The notes beneath the pieces were generated by a model, which saw only the letters and a list, made by a program, of their open reading frames with translations, made no database searches and was not told the origin of the DNA. A program made the translations under genes and the position numbers. Shown here one piece after another: positions 11,988-23,572 of a stretch of 64,000 nt of DNA. Source of the stretch: Tetradesmus obliquus (lineage: Eukaryota; Chlorophyta; Chlorophyceae; Sphaeropleales; Scenedesmaceae); NCBI GenBank assembly GCA_030272155.1, contig CP126200.1:124001-188000 (forward strand). Reading direction: 5' to 3'. Within the stretch, counting starts at the first letter, position 1; each line of letters starts with the position of its first letter.

Positions 11988-12440
11988 AAGCAAGGGAAAC
12001 GTTTCCCCTCTCAAGTTGCACAGCTTAGACCATAGGCCTGTCATGTAGGGGGGTCAAACAAGGGAAACGTTTCCCCTCTCAAAAGTGCACAGCTTAGACC
12101 ATAGGCTGGTCATGTAAGGGGGTCAAGCAAGGGAAACGTTTCCCCTCTCAAAAGTGCACAGCTTAGACCATAGGCTGGTCATGTAAGGGGGTCAAGCAAG
12201 GGAAACGTTTCCCCTCTCAAAAGTGCACAGCTTAGACCATAGGCTGGTCATGTAAGGGGGTCAAGCAAGGGAAACGTTTCCCCTCTCAAAAGTGCACAGC
12301 TTAGACCATAGGCTGGCCATGTAGGGGGGTCAAGCAAGGGAAACGTTTCCCCTCTCAAAAGTGCACAGCTTAGACCATAGGCTGGCCATGTAGGGGGATC
12401 AAGCAAGGGAAACGTTTCCTCTCACAGTGCACAGCTTTAT
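11988..12440. repeat. 69-bp minisatellite with a perfect 14-bp palindromic core
   Basis: Seven units start with the palindrome GGGAAACGTTTCCC at 11994, 12062, 12131, 12200, 12269, 12338 and 12407 (spacing 68 then 69 throughout). Each unit continues with ctctcaaaagtgcacagctt, agaccataggctggtcatgt and aaggggg. The last unit has a single-base change in the palindrome (gtttcct). Near identity indicates recent expansion. Confidence 0.95.
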
Positions 12441-13072
12441 AAAGTGTGTGCCCGTGACCTGGCAATCAGCAGCACACCATAAATAACAAACCTTGGTAAC
12501 ATACCATTCACAGAGGCTTGACCCCTGAAAGTTTGCACCAACACCTGCATGCAACAATTACACCAAAAAAGCGATCCAATGTCAACTGCAGTTGCACGGA
12601 CGAGCCAACATCAGAACGCACAGTGTGCCCACCAAAGCACTTGCTGTAGGCACCAAAGTTAGCTTGCTGCCTCGTTACCGCTCATTTGCTGCAGATAAGC
12701 AACATCAAGCGATACATGCACAACCAGCAGCACACAGCAGTGTGTGCACTGATGTGAGTCATGCAACATGGCACAGTGATGCAGTGCAAATAGCACCAAA
12801 AGAACGTTGGGACCATACAACAGCGAATCGACTCTGGCAGCCTGCCACAGTGGAAGCCAAGCCAGCAACAAAGCACATCCTATTGCTGTTGTTGAGTAGC
12901 TACAAAAGTGCAAAGCATCCATGCAGTAACCGCATGCACATACACGTACAAAGTGCAAAGTGGCAGCATCATCTTGCCCACAGCGATGCAATGCACGCCA
13001 CAAAGTTGCTGAATGGTGCACTGTCTATCACAACATTGCCATGTGTTGCTGAATGCCACATGCAGGACCAGT
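12441..13072. other. 5' flank of the PHD-finger gene
   Basis: Open frames occur on both strands (12592-13113 plus, 12659-13021 minus) but show no domain. It is probably the promoter and 5' leader of the gene starting at 13073; no TATA-like element stands out. Confidence 0.3.
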
Positions 13073-16000
13073 ATGGACGACTCAGAGGCAATGGGGGACG
13101 CCATTCATCCTGACACAGCATGCCTGGCATGTGGCGAGCAGAGCAGCCCAGAAACCATGCTGATATGTGACAGCTGCAGCCAGGGATTCCACCTGGGCTG
13201 CTTTGGGCTTACAACCATCCCTGAAGATGAGGAATGGCAGTGTCAGGGGTGCGGTGAGCTGCAGCGCCTTGCAATGGGTCAGGTGGTAGTTTTGGAGATG
13301 CCGCAAAGCCTGTATGCTGAAGGCCAGGACCCCCACTTCACCCAGGGCATGTTCCAGGGGACCATCAAAGCGTTTGGGGAAGTGCTGCCGGGCATGCTGC
13401 GCAAGGTGCAGCTGGTTGTTGAAGATGCGCCACTGCCAGGCAGCCTAGCGTTCTACAGCAGCAGCACGCACAAGCGCCTCAAGCGCTTCCCCAGTACCAC
13501 CATGGAGCTTGCACAGCAACTGTACCAGCGTACAGGGTCTGAGCTGTGCACAGTGGCTGTGGCCAGCGGGCGCTTTGGCATGTTTGGTAGCTGCGCTGCA
13601 GCAGCCAACAAGGCCACTGAAGCCTGGCTTGTCGGCCCCAGTGCAGAGCAGCGCGCTCTGCAGGCGCTTGCTGGCCCAGCAAAGCAGCTCTACCTGCTGA
13701 GCAGCAGTGGCAGCAAGGAGGGGCACAGGCCAGTCAGCACAGGGGGAGCAGAGCAGGACAAACATCAGCAGCAACAAACAGTTCCCATGCAGACATCACC
13801 ACCCCCACCCCCACAACAACAGCTGCATTCAGGACAGCAGCAACACATTCAGCACTCAGCAGGACTGTCCACAGGTCCAAACATACCACCAAATCAGCCT
13901 GTGGCCCCATGGCAGCAGCACCTGCCTACATGCCCTGGCCTCAGATTGGACCAGGTGCAGAACCACATCAACTGCCCAGCCAGACAGCCTACCCCTCAGT
14001 CCCATGGCCATACATGGTACCCCCTGCACAACCATACGGGGTGCCAAACCACCCAGCATGGCATCATGCTGGAGCACCACCCCTTGGGGCCACCCTTGGG
14101 CACTGCACACCTGCTTTGCCTATGATGATGATGATGATGATGATGATGCCTTGGGGTTGCTGGCTAGCAGCTGCAGCTCATGTGCCAGGCTGGGGGGTGC
14201 CGGGGGGCTGCAGCTTTGCACCGCCGCCACTACCAGGATGGCAGCCAGTGCAGCATGTGGGCCAGCAGGCACAAGCAGCGCATAAGGCGGGAGGGTCACT
14301 TGCACCTGTGGCTCCTATGACAGCAGGACCAGGCAGCGGCAACGCCAAGCGGCAGCGCAAGCAGGTCACCAAAAAGGCCAATCAGCAGGTGCTTGTTGAG
14401 GCAGCTGATAGGGGAGATGAGGATGATGATGCTTGCTGCAGCAGCGATGATGACTGGGTGGATGAGCAAGTGCCTGCTGTTGCTGGTGGTGGATCACAAC
14501 AAATAGCCAAGATTGTGTACAAGGTAGGGTGTTGTTTTCATTTGGATGCCAACACAATGTGTGAAATGTTGTGTAGAAACTTGAACATCAGCACTCCTGT
14601 GGGCATTGAGGGTAGGAGTGCCTAAACTTACTGAGGGCAGCAGGTGTTCCATACACATGTGCTGCATACCTACAGCCCATGAGCGGCATCCCATGCTAGC
14701 ACTAAGACCGGATGGCAGTGGTAGCAGTTTGCACAATTATTTAATACACAAGCTCCTGTACATGGGTCAAGTGATACCTCCAACTTTGGCTTTATCTGGG
14801 CCAGCCACTGGGGCCAGCCACAAACAGCTCAGGAATTGCTTTGGGTCGGCACTAAGACCGGATGGCAGTGGTAGCAGTTTGCACAATTATATAATACACA
14901 AGCTCCTGTAAATGGGTCAAGTGATACCTCCAACTTTGGCTTTATCTGGGCCAGCCACTGGGGCCAGCCACAAACAGCTCAGGAATTGCTTTGGGTCGGC
15001 ACTAAGACCGGATGGCAGTGGTAGCAGTTTGCACAATTATATAATACACAAGCTCCTGTAAATGGGTCAAGTGATACCTCCAACTTTGGCTTTATCTGGG
15101 CCAGCCACTGGGGCCAGCCACAAAAAGCTCAGGGATTGCTTTGGGTCGGCACTAAGTCCAGATGGCAGTGGTAGCAGTTTGCACAATTATATAATACACA
15201 AGCTCCTGTAAATGGGTCAAGTGATACCTCCAACTTTGGCTTTATCTGGGCCAGACACTGGGGCCAGCCACAAACTGCTCAGGAATGGCTTTGGGTCGGC
15301 ACTAAGACCGGATGGCAGTGGTAGCAGTTTGCACAATTATAAAACACACAAGCTTCTGTAAATGGGTCAAGTGATACCTCCAACTTTGGCTTTATCTGGG
15401 CCAGCCACTGGGGCCAGCCACAAACAGCTCAGGAATTGCTTTGGGTCGGCACTAAGACCGGATGGCAGTGGTAGCAGTTTGCACAATTATATAATACACA
15501 AGCTCCTGTAAATGGGTCAAGTGATACCTCCAACTTTGGCTTTATCTGGGGCCAGGGCACAAAGCAACTCAGAAATTGGTGTTGGGGCAGGGCTACAACC
15601 AGAGATGGTTGGTAGCATTTTGTATGCTGTGACTCACCTGCTTTTGTTGCCTTGCAGGTCCTGTCCACCCCACGGTTGCGTGGCTCACGAATGCTGATCA
15701 ACCCCACGCTGGCAAAGCAACATGCTCGCCTTGTGTGCATAGTTGGGGTCCCGCTTTGGCGGTGTGTTGTAGCAGAGGGGACTGCAGTGGCTGCACAAGC
15801 GGCAACAGATGGCAGTTCCAGCAGCTCCAGCAGCAGCGCAGCCAGCAGAGTCAGCATGAGCCCAGCAGCAATCAAGCAGGCCATGGCAGCCTTTGCTGCA
15901 CAAGATCCCACCCACCGGCAGTTCCTTGAGCTCAGGGAAAACCGTGGGCTGGCCAAGCACCTTGGCACATTGTTGCAGCTGCTGTCAGTGAACGATGATC

Positions 16001-19000
16001 CCCTCACCATCGAGGCAGACATCATGACATCCAGGTGGGTCCTGCTCGCTCTCGTAGGGTTTGAAAGGGGTCTATGCCGGGTCCTGCTGCCCATTCTTTC
16101 GACACTGGCCTCTGCTGATTGCCCGTCCCTGTGATGTTGGCACCGTGCCAGTGACTGATGCCAACACACCCAACATGAGGCGCACCTGTTTTGCTGTGCC
16201 TTGATATGTTTGCCCATCCAGGTTGACAGCAGACTGCTGAGACTAGCTGCACTGCGTTGTGCCTTTTTGTGCAAACACGCAGGCTGCTGGGGTGCATTCA
16301 GCTGCAAGGCCAGCGGAAGACCAGCTTGAACAACACACTGTCCAGTGGCCGCTCTGGCTTCAGGCTCCTGTTTGGCGTGCGCTGATGCCAGGTGAGAGGG
16401 CAGCCGTGTTTTGGGGCCTGCAATGTGGGGGCGAGAAAGCTGTGGGTTTAGCTGCTATCGGTTTTCCCCTTTGCTGCTAGTGACCTGCGGGGGCCCTTGA
16501 CACCCACAGTATGATGTGCAAGGCCTGTGTTGAAAGGTTGCTTGGCTTTCAGATGGATGTAAAATGCCTCCCCCCGCTGCTCTTTGCTGGCTGCTGCAGG
16601 CATGGACTGTGCGCCCACAACAGTCAAGGTGTCTGGTGACCATCTGCGCATCAACTTGCACAGCCCGCTGCCAGATGGTGCTGTCAGTGACATGGGAGCT
16701 GCACTGAACGCACGTGGCACGCTCAAGAGGGAGCCGCAAGGTGTCATCCGCACACTGGAGACTACCCAGCTGCATCTGGTGTATGCCTGGCGTGAGCTGC
16801 TGAGCCAGCTAGCAGCCCTGGAGAAATGGTGGGTGGCTGTGTGAGCACTGACAGCTGACAGTTGTGCCTGTTTATACAGCAGTTGCTCTGCCATCCTACA
16901 AGTGCCTTTTTGTACAGTGCAGTGCCATAGTATGCAATCACTCCACCTGGCATGTCTTCATCATCAAGAAGAAAGCAGTTGTATTGTTGCAGGCGCTGCA
17001 CGGACACGCTAACCACTCCATTTTATGCCAGGCTGACTATTACCACAACAAAATTGACCGACCTGCCTGCCTGCATGCGCTGCTTTGTACTCACCTGCTG
17101 TACTCACAGGGGTGCGCCAGAGTTTGTGCCGCCCAGCGTGCTGGCCCAGATCAACAGGTGGACCATGGTGCTGCCGGCTTGGCTGTTCAGGCGCTGCGTG
17201 GATCTTGGCAGGCCCAGTGATATTTCCCTCTACCACATAGGCTGCTTCCACTTGGTGCTGCCGAGCGGGCACAGCACGCCGCTGGCCGCTGTTGTCCTGC
17301 ACAGCCTGCAGCAGCAGCAATACAGCCTAGATGAGGTGCTGGAGGCGTTCAGAGACGCTGGCGCCATGCTGTGCATCCGCGTGCCCAAGTGCAAGCAGCA
17401 TGAGGGCAAGCGGAGGGCGAATGGCGGCAGCGCAGTGGACTGGCTGGACCTGCAGAAGCCCATCTTGGACCCAGCGCTGTCCCTGTTCTGTCCCACCAGG
17501 ACCCTAGCATTCTGCATGGCAGCCAGCTGGTTTGCAAGGGGGGCAGTGAGTGCGCGGCTGCTGGGTGTGCGCCGTTTTGGCACGGCCAAAGCCGCCGCAA
17601 AGAGGTACCAGCAGAGTGATTTCCAGCAGGTGCAGGGTGCCAACAACTGGAAGGTGCCTACTGCAGGGGACATTCAAAGCATGATGCCAAGCCTGTATCT
17701 GCTGCAGCGGGGGCAGCAGCAGCAGCAGCAAAAGGCTGGCAGCAGCAGCGACAGTGCGAGCAGCAGCAACGACAGTAGTGATGGTGGCAGCGGGAGTGAC
17801 AGCTCAGGCGCTGGAGATGAAGGTAGAAGCAGCAGGAGTGGCAGCGTAAGCCCAGCCAGTGGTGGTGCAAGCCAGCCGGAGTTTTGGCTCTCCCACAACA
17901 AGCCCAGGAAGCCCAAGCAGGGTCCCACTGCAAGCATTGTCCTCCAACTGAGGCTGCTCAGCGGCTATGACCAGCGCCACTCGCTGCAGGTGGGGCAGAG
18001 CAGCGCGTATTGTTGGTGGTGTGCAGGCTTGTGACAGTTGTGCAGTTGTCAGGCACAGGGGTGACCCCACGTACCCCTTTGACAGATTCAGCATTCATTT
18101 ACAAGTGCCAGCAATGACAGTTTGATAGGACACAACCAGCAAGTGCAAAGCATCCTGCCCCGGTGGTGAACAAACAGCCTACACCCCCAGCAGCCCATTG
18201 AATGCCATCTACACCCCAGCAGCCCCTTTCAATCCCATCTACACCCACAGCAGCCCAATCAATCCCATCTGCACACACTGCTAGTCCATAAAATCCCATC
18301 AGCATGGGCCACCACTCCATTCACCATACTTCACACGCCATGCACGTGCCCCTGCAGAAGGATGCCACCCAATGGGGCCTGCTGGTGGTGAGTGCGACGC
18401 TAGCCAGCCATTCTGTGGAGGAGGCAAAGCGCTACTCTGCTAATGCCTGCTATGAGTTGGGCGACGAGTCAGCCCTGCCCCTCAAGCTGGTACGTGGCCT
18501 GCTGATGAGACAAAAGGCATGCAACAATGCTGCTCAGCCGTGGCAAAAATGTGTTGATGCTACATGCCCAGCGGGATTAGATCCTGCAGCTACAGCTCCC
18601 CCACCTTGCAGTTTTGAGCACTGACCCAGGTCACCTCTTGTTGATGCTACTGCATCTGCCGTCGTGCTTTCCTGTCTGTTCTGCACACAGGCCTCTCCCG
18701 AGTGGACTCCAAAAGACCCAGTGCCAGCGCCGCTGTACTCCAGCAGCCTCATTGCTGGCGTCCCGGTGCATGCGGACATGCTAAGCAGCAGCACACGCCA
18801 GAATGCAGTGGAATCAGCGGCAGTCACAGATCGCCCCAAGCTGTCAGGCATCCTGTGCAGCAGCAGCATGCAGCGCAGCGTGACACAGATGCAAGGGTTC
18901 ATCAACAGCATTGCTGGACTGCGCAAACTGAATGCTCTGCTGCACGAGCCAGTGCTGGACAGCAGCACTACGAATGAAGTCCTGCCGGTCCAGCTGCTGC

Positions 19001-19386
19001 GTGAGTTTGGTGGCACAATACACCTGAGATCTTGTGCTGGCATTGCTGACTTTCTGAGCAGGCTCCCCAGCATCTCTGTGGCTGGCATTGCTGCCCCAGC
19101 TGCTGACAGGCTGGTCAGGCCAGAGTTGGCAGCAGTGTACAGCAGCCTTGCAGCTGACATCACTAAGCTGTCTACTGGCTTGCGCGGCCCAGCAGCAGTG
19201 ACCCAAGCACCTGCTGGCAGCGTCCCAGCATTGCTGCTGTTGCACTACTCCCAAGTGGTATTCGGCCGGTTGGATGCAGCCTGGGAGCAAGCAGTGCAGC
19301 AGCACAAGCAGAAGAAGAAGCAGCAGCAGGCAGCAACAGAGGTTGATCAGCCACTGCTGCTCCCTTTTTGTCAGCTGACTGGCTGA
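13073..19386 (+). CDS. PHD-finger protein, seven exons, with a long uncharacterised C-terminal region
   Basis: Exons: 13073-14523, 15658-16034, 16283-16391, 16600-16828, 17110-17989, 18358-18489, 18691-19386; splice phases agree across every junction apart from one lesion. The N-terminus holds a PHD finger: C-LA-C (CLACG), C-DS-C, H-LG-C (GFHLGC), W-QC-QG-C, expected to read histone tails in the nucleus. Then come Gln/Pro-rich sequence, a run of nine Met from an ATG repeat, and a basic segment (AKRQRKQVTKK). Later exons contain LINPTLAKQHARLVCIVGV, RKTSLNNTLSSGRS, PPSVLAQINRWTMVLPAWL and SPEWTPKDPVPAPLY; I know no family for these. Two frame problems: a switch near 13905 (likely a 1-nt indel), and a 1-nt deletion in exon 3 near 16375 compared with the inverted copy, giving an early stop. 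This copy may therefore be defective. Confidence 0.65.
14700..15590. repeat. 150-bp satellite inside intron 1 of the PHD-finger gene
   Basis: Six units begin with cactaagaccggatggcagt at about 14700, 14850, 15000, 15150, 15300 and 15450, each 150 bp; the last is cut short near 15590. Units share ataatacacaagctcctgta, gggtcaagtgatacctccaa and ggccagccactggggccagc. The same array appears reversed at the right edge of the window. Confidence 0.95.
18178..18300. repeat. Short intronic minisatellite, about 30-bp unit
   Basis: Four imperfect units of the type (cc)atctacacccMcagcagccc with aatcaatccc or attgaatgcc spacers lie in the intron between 17989 and 18358. The reversed counterpart is at about 60600-60722 in the other arm. 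Confidence 0.7.
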
Positions 19387-19599
19387 GAGGAGCAGCACAA
19401 TCCTGTTAGTGCTGTTGTGTGCGTGCCCACTGGCTTATGGCAGCTGTGCTGCTCACCTGTGATACTTCCACTTAATACTGCACAGCTCATGCTCCTTTGT
19501 GTGTCGAATACGTCGTGCAAGCTGTGTTGAGCATGCAGCCATGAGGTGTGAAGGGGAAAGAGCTATGCTGATGCTGGGGTGGACGGGTATGGCCAGTAA

Positions 19600-20223
19600 A
19601 TAGCCTTGATATATTCAAGATAAAGGGCAAGGGCCTTTGCAAAGGTTTGCAAGGACGGTGCAAGGCTTCTTTGCTGTGCGTGAGCTGCGATCGTGTGGGT
19701 GTGATGAGCAAAATCGATCGTTGCAGGAGCGTTGCAAGCCTTTGCGGCCCCTGGTTTGGCTCGCTTTTTAATGGCGTAAAGTTTGGTTTTGCCAGAACTG
19801 GTGTACACGCGTTTCGCCAGACGCACAGACGATCCCTGCGTTCGCAAAGTCGTTGTTTTCAATGTTTGCCTGTAAATTATTGGGCGTTTTGGTGTGCAGT
19901 GGCAGCGTTTTGTGTGTTCTGGGAGGGAAAATTTTCCCTGCTGCGTACAGCAAACGGCCGCCCAGAGGCATGAAAGGCGCCAAAGTTCTATAAATATGTA
20001 ACAATGGACGGTTTGGTGAGCTGGGATGCAGGTTTGAAGCCACAGAACGCCTCCCCAGAGCCTCCCCAGAGTGCCCCTGGATGCCCAGCACAGCCGTTCA
20101 GAGGCATCAAACTTGCGATTTTTTATTATGATGTTATAATTTGATGCATTTGATTGCTCAGTTGCAGGTGTGAGGCCTGGGCGAGGGGAATTTTTCCCTG
20201 CAGGGTGGAGGAAAGGGCGCTCA
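19600..20223. repeat. Dispersed repeat between convergent genes, with a perfect 16-bp palindrome
   Basis: The stretch between the two convergent genes holds AGGGAAAATTTTCCCT (19924-19939), flanked by ggcgttttg and caaacggccg. A second related motif (ggggaatttttccctgca) lies near 20178-20196. Similar sequence occurs in the right arm (58680-59300, reversed) and in a third, diverged copy outside the arms at 55480-55835, so the element pre-dates the duplication. No coding capacity. Confidence 0.65.
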
Positions 20224-22238
20224 GAGCTGCTGTAAACAGCGAAAATACGTTTGAATGACCTTCAACAGTTGTTTGGTGGAGTCCAGCACGGCATCTAGCT
20301 GCTGCCATCCTTTTGAGCTCTCTCCATGCCAGCCTACTACTAGGCTAGCTAGCCTGCAACACTGCACTGAAGAGGCTGCAGGAGTTCTAGGCACTTGACT
20401 GAAGGACCCCCCAGCATTGCCTGCACCCAACTGTACATCACAATAACTTTTGTCGGTTGCCAGGCAGATTGGATGCCCCTGCTGTAGCCTATGAAGAAGA
20501 ACAGACGTATATGCAGCATATATATCACTGCTCAGCGGCCGACACGCTAAAGGGCCGCCACCCCGAGCCACTGAGTGTCTTGATAAAATTGCATCTTAGT
20601 CGTAACTGCACTCCGCCAGCCTGAACAAAAAGACAGGACAAGTCAGCCTATGCGCATTGCATATTCTCAACACAAATAGAATACCTGTTCCACAAACATG
20701 CATACTCTGATGTGTGAAAATACACATACATACTCTGTCCATCAGCATTTTCACCAGCACCCCCGTGGACTGGGCCAGTCCGCGGCGCAGACTTCATTAG
20801 CACACACCCCCTCCACTCAGGTTAAGCCAAGCCCTGAGCCTCAACAAGAACCAGCGTGCTGCATGCCTTGTGTATGCTGTCTGTCCAGCTGCACATATGC
20901 CGCCATCAACAACTGCCAGTGGCTCAGCCTGACGGTCACGCTGCCAGCATGCATTTGCAGTGCAGGTGTGGTGCAACTGAACTGACACGTAAACAGCACT
21001 GCCAACAGCACCGGCTCAGCAGCGCCTTCAAAATGGGGTACAAGCAATACGAGGCAACCCTTGCAGCCAGCAACTACACAAAGATACAGCAAAAAACATC
21101 AGTGCAGTGCAATCAAACGCAGTGAGCCAGTCAGCACCGCCGTCCATGATGCATTGGTAGGCTTTAGCCATATGCAGCCATCCCCATTGCTGAGCTGTCG
21201 GGACGCATCACGTGACAAAGGGTGATATTGCATATTGCCCACTGCTTGCCACTTTTCTGCCACCCTCGCCGGCTAGCATTGCAGCATGGCATGGCTTTTC
21301 ATCCACAAGATGACTTGTCACTGCTGGGTTGCAGCAGCATCCAGTGCAGCCTTGAGCAGCAGATTAGGCCATGCCCAAGCATCGTGCTACCTGCTCCAGG
21401 GGCTCACCGCTAGGCATGCCTGCTGCTGCTATCTTCACATATGCTGCTGGTTTGCCGAGTCGTTTCCTGTGCTAGCTTGAAGGAGGCCCCCCACCCCCCA
21501 GCACCTGATGCTCCAACTATAGTTGGGCAGCTGAGGCTGATGGTGTAATACTGTGATGCCCTGGCGGTTGGGTGACAAGTCCAGAGGCGGAACCTGCGAC
21601 GACAACAGCATGCAACGGCAGCAGATACAGAGCGGCATTGATAATACCAATGCCATTCATGCCATAGCAATATTGCCATCGGCTCTAAAGAGCGGCATTG
21701 ATGCACATGGCCCATAGATAAATCAAACAGCACGTGACTGGCAAAGGTGTTGTGGCTGCATCTTGCTCGCCATCTGCATGTTTTTTGTTGGCATGCTCGG
21801 CATTGAGTACCCAGATTGAGTTCTCACAGCTGCAGGTAAACTGAATAGTGCTGCAGTGGTGATAAAAACAGCCTTCCGCAGGCGTGCTGCATCTTTGTGA
21901 GCACCATGTGCGATACTGCCGGTGTATGATGCGGGTAGCCAGAAACCACTGCAGTTTGTGCTCACCTGATCTCAAGGTGCAGTTTTTGCAACTGCATTTT
22001 CTGTTGATGTGACAACCGGTCCACAAAGCGAGTAGGGCCTCCCTGCAAGGTCACAGCAAGCAGGTGGTGTGCCTGTTTAGGACCAAACTGCAACACAAGG
22101 CTCACCCGTGTGTCCTGAACCAAGTTGCTGCGCTGCTGCCGTGGGCTACCGTCGCAATAATGCAACCAATGTGCGCCAAGGGTCTCTGTGACTGTGTTTT
22201 GACGGACAATACTGATGCATGCCAGCAGTGCCCTGCAC
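20224..22238 (-). CDS. Unknown multi-exon host gene (left-arm copy)
   Basis: Recognisable minus-strand exons: 22238-21966 (VTETLGAHWLHYCDGS, DTRVSLVLQFGPKQAHHLLA, GGPTRFVDRLSHQQKMQL; donor ATCAG|GTGAGC); about 21919-21832 (IAHGAHKDAARLRKAVF, joined in phase after a short intron); 21595-21505 (PPLDLSPNRQGITVLHHQP); and a last exon ending at 20224 (CLATDKSYCDVQLGAGNAGG, LDAVLDSTKQLLKVIQTYF). The intervening exons near 20841-21080 are less certain. The 5' end may extend towards 22720. No family was recognised. It faces the PHD-finger gene tail to tail. The right-arm copy at 56663-58677 is nearly identical. Confidence 0.5.
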
Positions 22239-22792
22239 TGTGCTTTGCGCATACAGGCAACCGCAGCCAGGACAGACCATGTGAGGCACAAGAGGTGTCT
22301 GACGATTGGCCACAGTCAACTGCACCCCCTGAACCTCATGCGCCTAGACACTGCGTATGCCTGCACCCACCAAACACATATACAAGGCCAAGCCGGCAGC
22401 ATGTCAGAAATCATACAAGAACAGGCAGTGATAACCCAACCTGCACCTTGCGTTGCTCAACCAGACCAGCCATGGACCATGGATGGCTTACAACCGCCCA
22501 CAAACTGGGCGGCAGCATCCAAGGGGGTAGTGTTCCATGTGGCCTAGACATTGAGCAACACAGCAGTGCAGGAGGTCAGCCAACGCGTGTGCACAGCTTC
22601 ACATGTGGCAGTCTCGGCCATCCTCACCCATGTGTTGAGCCAAGTGCTGCAGAAGTGCACAGCGCTATCACTGCCCAGAACAGCTTGCGTCTGCTTTCAA
22701 TCTGCTGCCCTCAAGTGTAATGCACTGCCAAAAAAGTAGTTGCAGGTGTGTATGAAATAACATAGCCGCTGCGTATGCTGCCGGCAATCCCC

Positions 22793-23141
22793 TGTAACGA
22801 CTGAGGAACGTAGGGAAGCGTAAAGAGAAGAATATAATTGTTTTGTATGTTAAGCCCGTGGGGATCACTCTCCGATACAGAGTACCGAGTACTGAATACC
22901 ATCCCCTCCTACATTGCAGGGCATATGTAGTTCTCCTGGCTAAGGACTCCTAGTCCTTGACAGCAGACGGCGTTACTTGATGAACGTTGATCCGTCTCCT
23001 ACATCCTTAGTCGGACCCTCCAAGGACTTGGACCAGCCAAGTCCTTGGCCAACAGGGCCTAGGTCATAATCGTCTGACCAAGGCTAGCACGGCACGGCTC
23101 TCACAGAGACCCTACAGCATTTTCTATACTGTGCCGTTACA
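22793..23141 (-). mobile_element. LTR (3' LTR) of a Ty3/gypsy chromovirus
   Basis: The 349-bp segment starts TGTAACG and ends CGTTACA, the short inverted termini (TG..CA) of an LTR. In element orientation (minus strand) it is directly preceded by a polypurine tract (23142-23154, read as aggggggaggta), as expected at the start of a 3' LTR. The pol remnant at 23573-25695 runs towards it in the same orientation. No matching 5' LTR was found. Confidence 0.8.
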
Positions 23142-23155
23142 TACCTCCCCCCTTA
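23142..23155 (-). promoter_or_regulatory. Polypurine tract, plus-strand primer of the LTR element
   Basis: On the minus strand this is an uninterrupted purine run (aaggggggagg) ending two bases before the LTR terminus TGTAACGG. That position is diagnostic of the primer for second-strand synthesis in LTR retrotransposons. Confidence 0.75.
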
Positions 23156-23572
23156 GGTAGATTGACTGCCCTCAGTCGACACCAGAGGATGTAACGCATA
23201 TGTATTAATAAACATATATGGCCAAAACTGCTACAGCTCAAAGCTGCACAGCAGGGGTCGTCACCAGAATCACTCCTCAAACTACAACCAAGTTGCAGGG
23301 AGTTCAGCGTAGCACCCTTGAGGATAGATTACACAACAGGCCTCGCTCCCCCAGTTGCAGTACAGCACCGAGATGCATGATTCCAGTAAAGAGTGTGAGC
23401 AGTATGCTCAGTGACACCAGTCACTACACTCATTGGGTCTTTAGTGTGTGTTTAATGCCTCTTTGGGCAGCGCGCGCATAAAACATAAACCAAATCACAC
23501 ACCAGCCGCGAAACGTACACGCTTTGATGAGCGTACAGGCTGCAGACCACCATCTGCAGTACGTTTCTGTTA

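Larger units (their letters stand above)
14901..22792. repeat. Left arm of a large inverted duplication
   Basis: This stretch is the reverse complement of 56109-64000 with only scattered substitutions and very small indels (paired coordinates sum to about 78901 from one end to the other). It contains the satellite, exons 2-7 of the PHD-finger gene and the convergent gene at 20224-22238. The inner end coincides with the first base of an LTR at 22793; the outer end of the homology lies beyond the window on the right side. Confidence 0.95.

Noticed and set aside
11988..12440. CRISPR-like array
   Set aside because: The spacing is regular but the whole 69-bp unit is repeated, with no unique spacers; it is a minisatellite.
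15658..19386. Argonaute- or dynein-like identity for the PHD-gene C-terminal exons
   Set aside because: No PIWI, PAZ or AAA motif could be found; left as unknown.
22064..22720. Plus-strand 218-codon Cys-rich frame in each arm
   Set aside because: It overlaps the better-supported exon on the other strand and has no domain or splice support.
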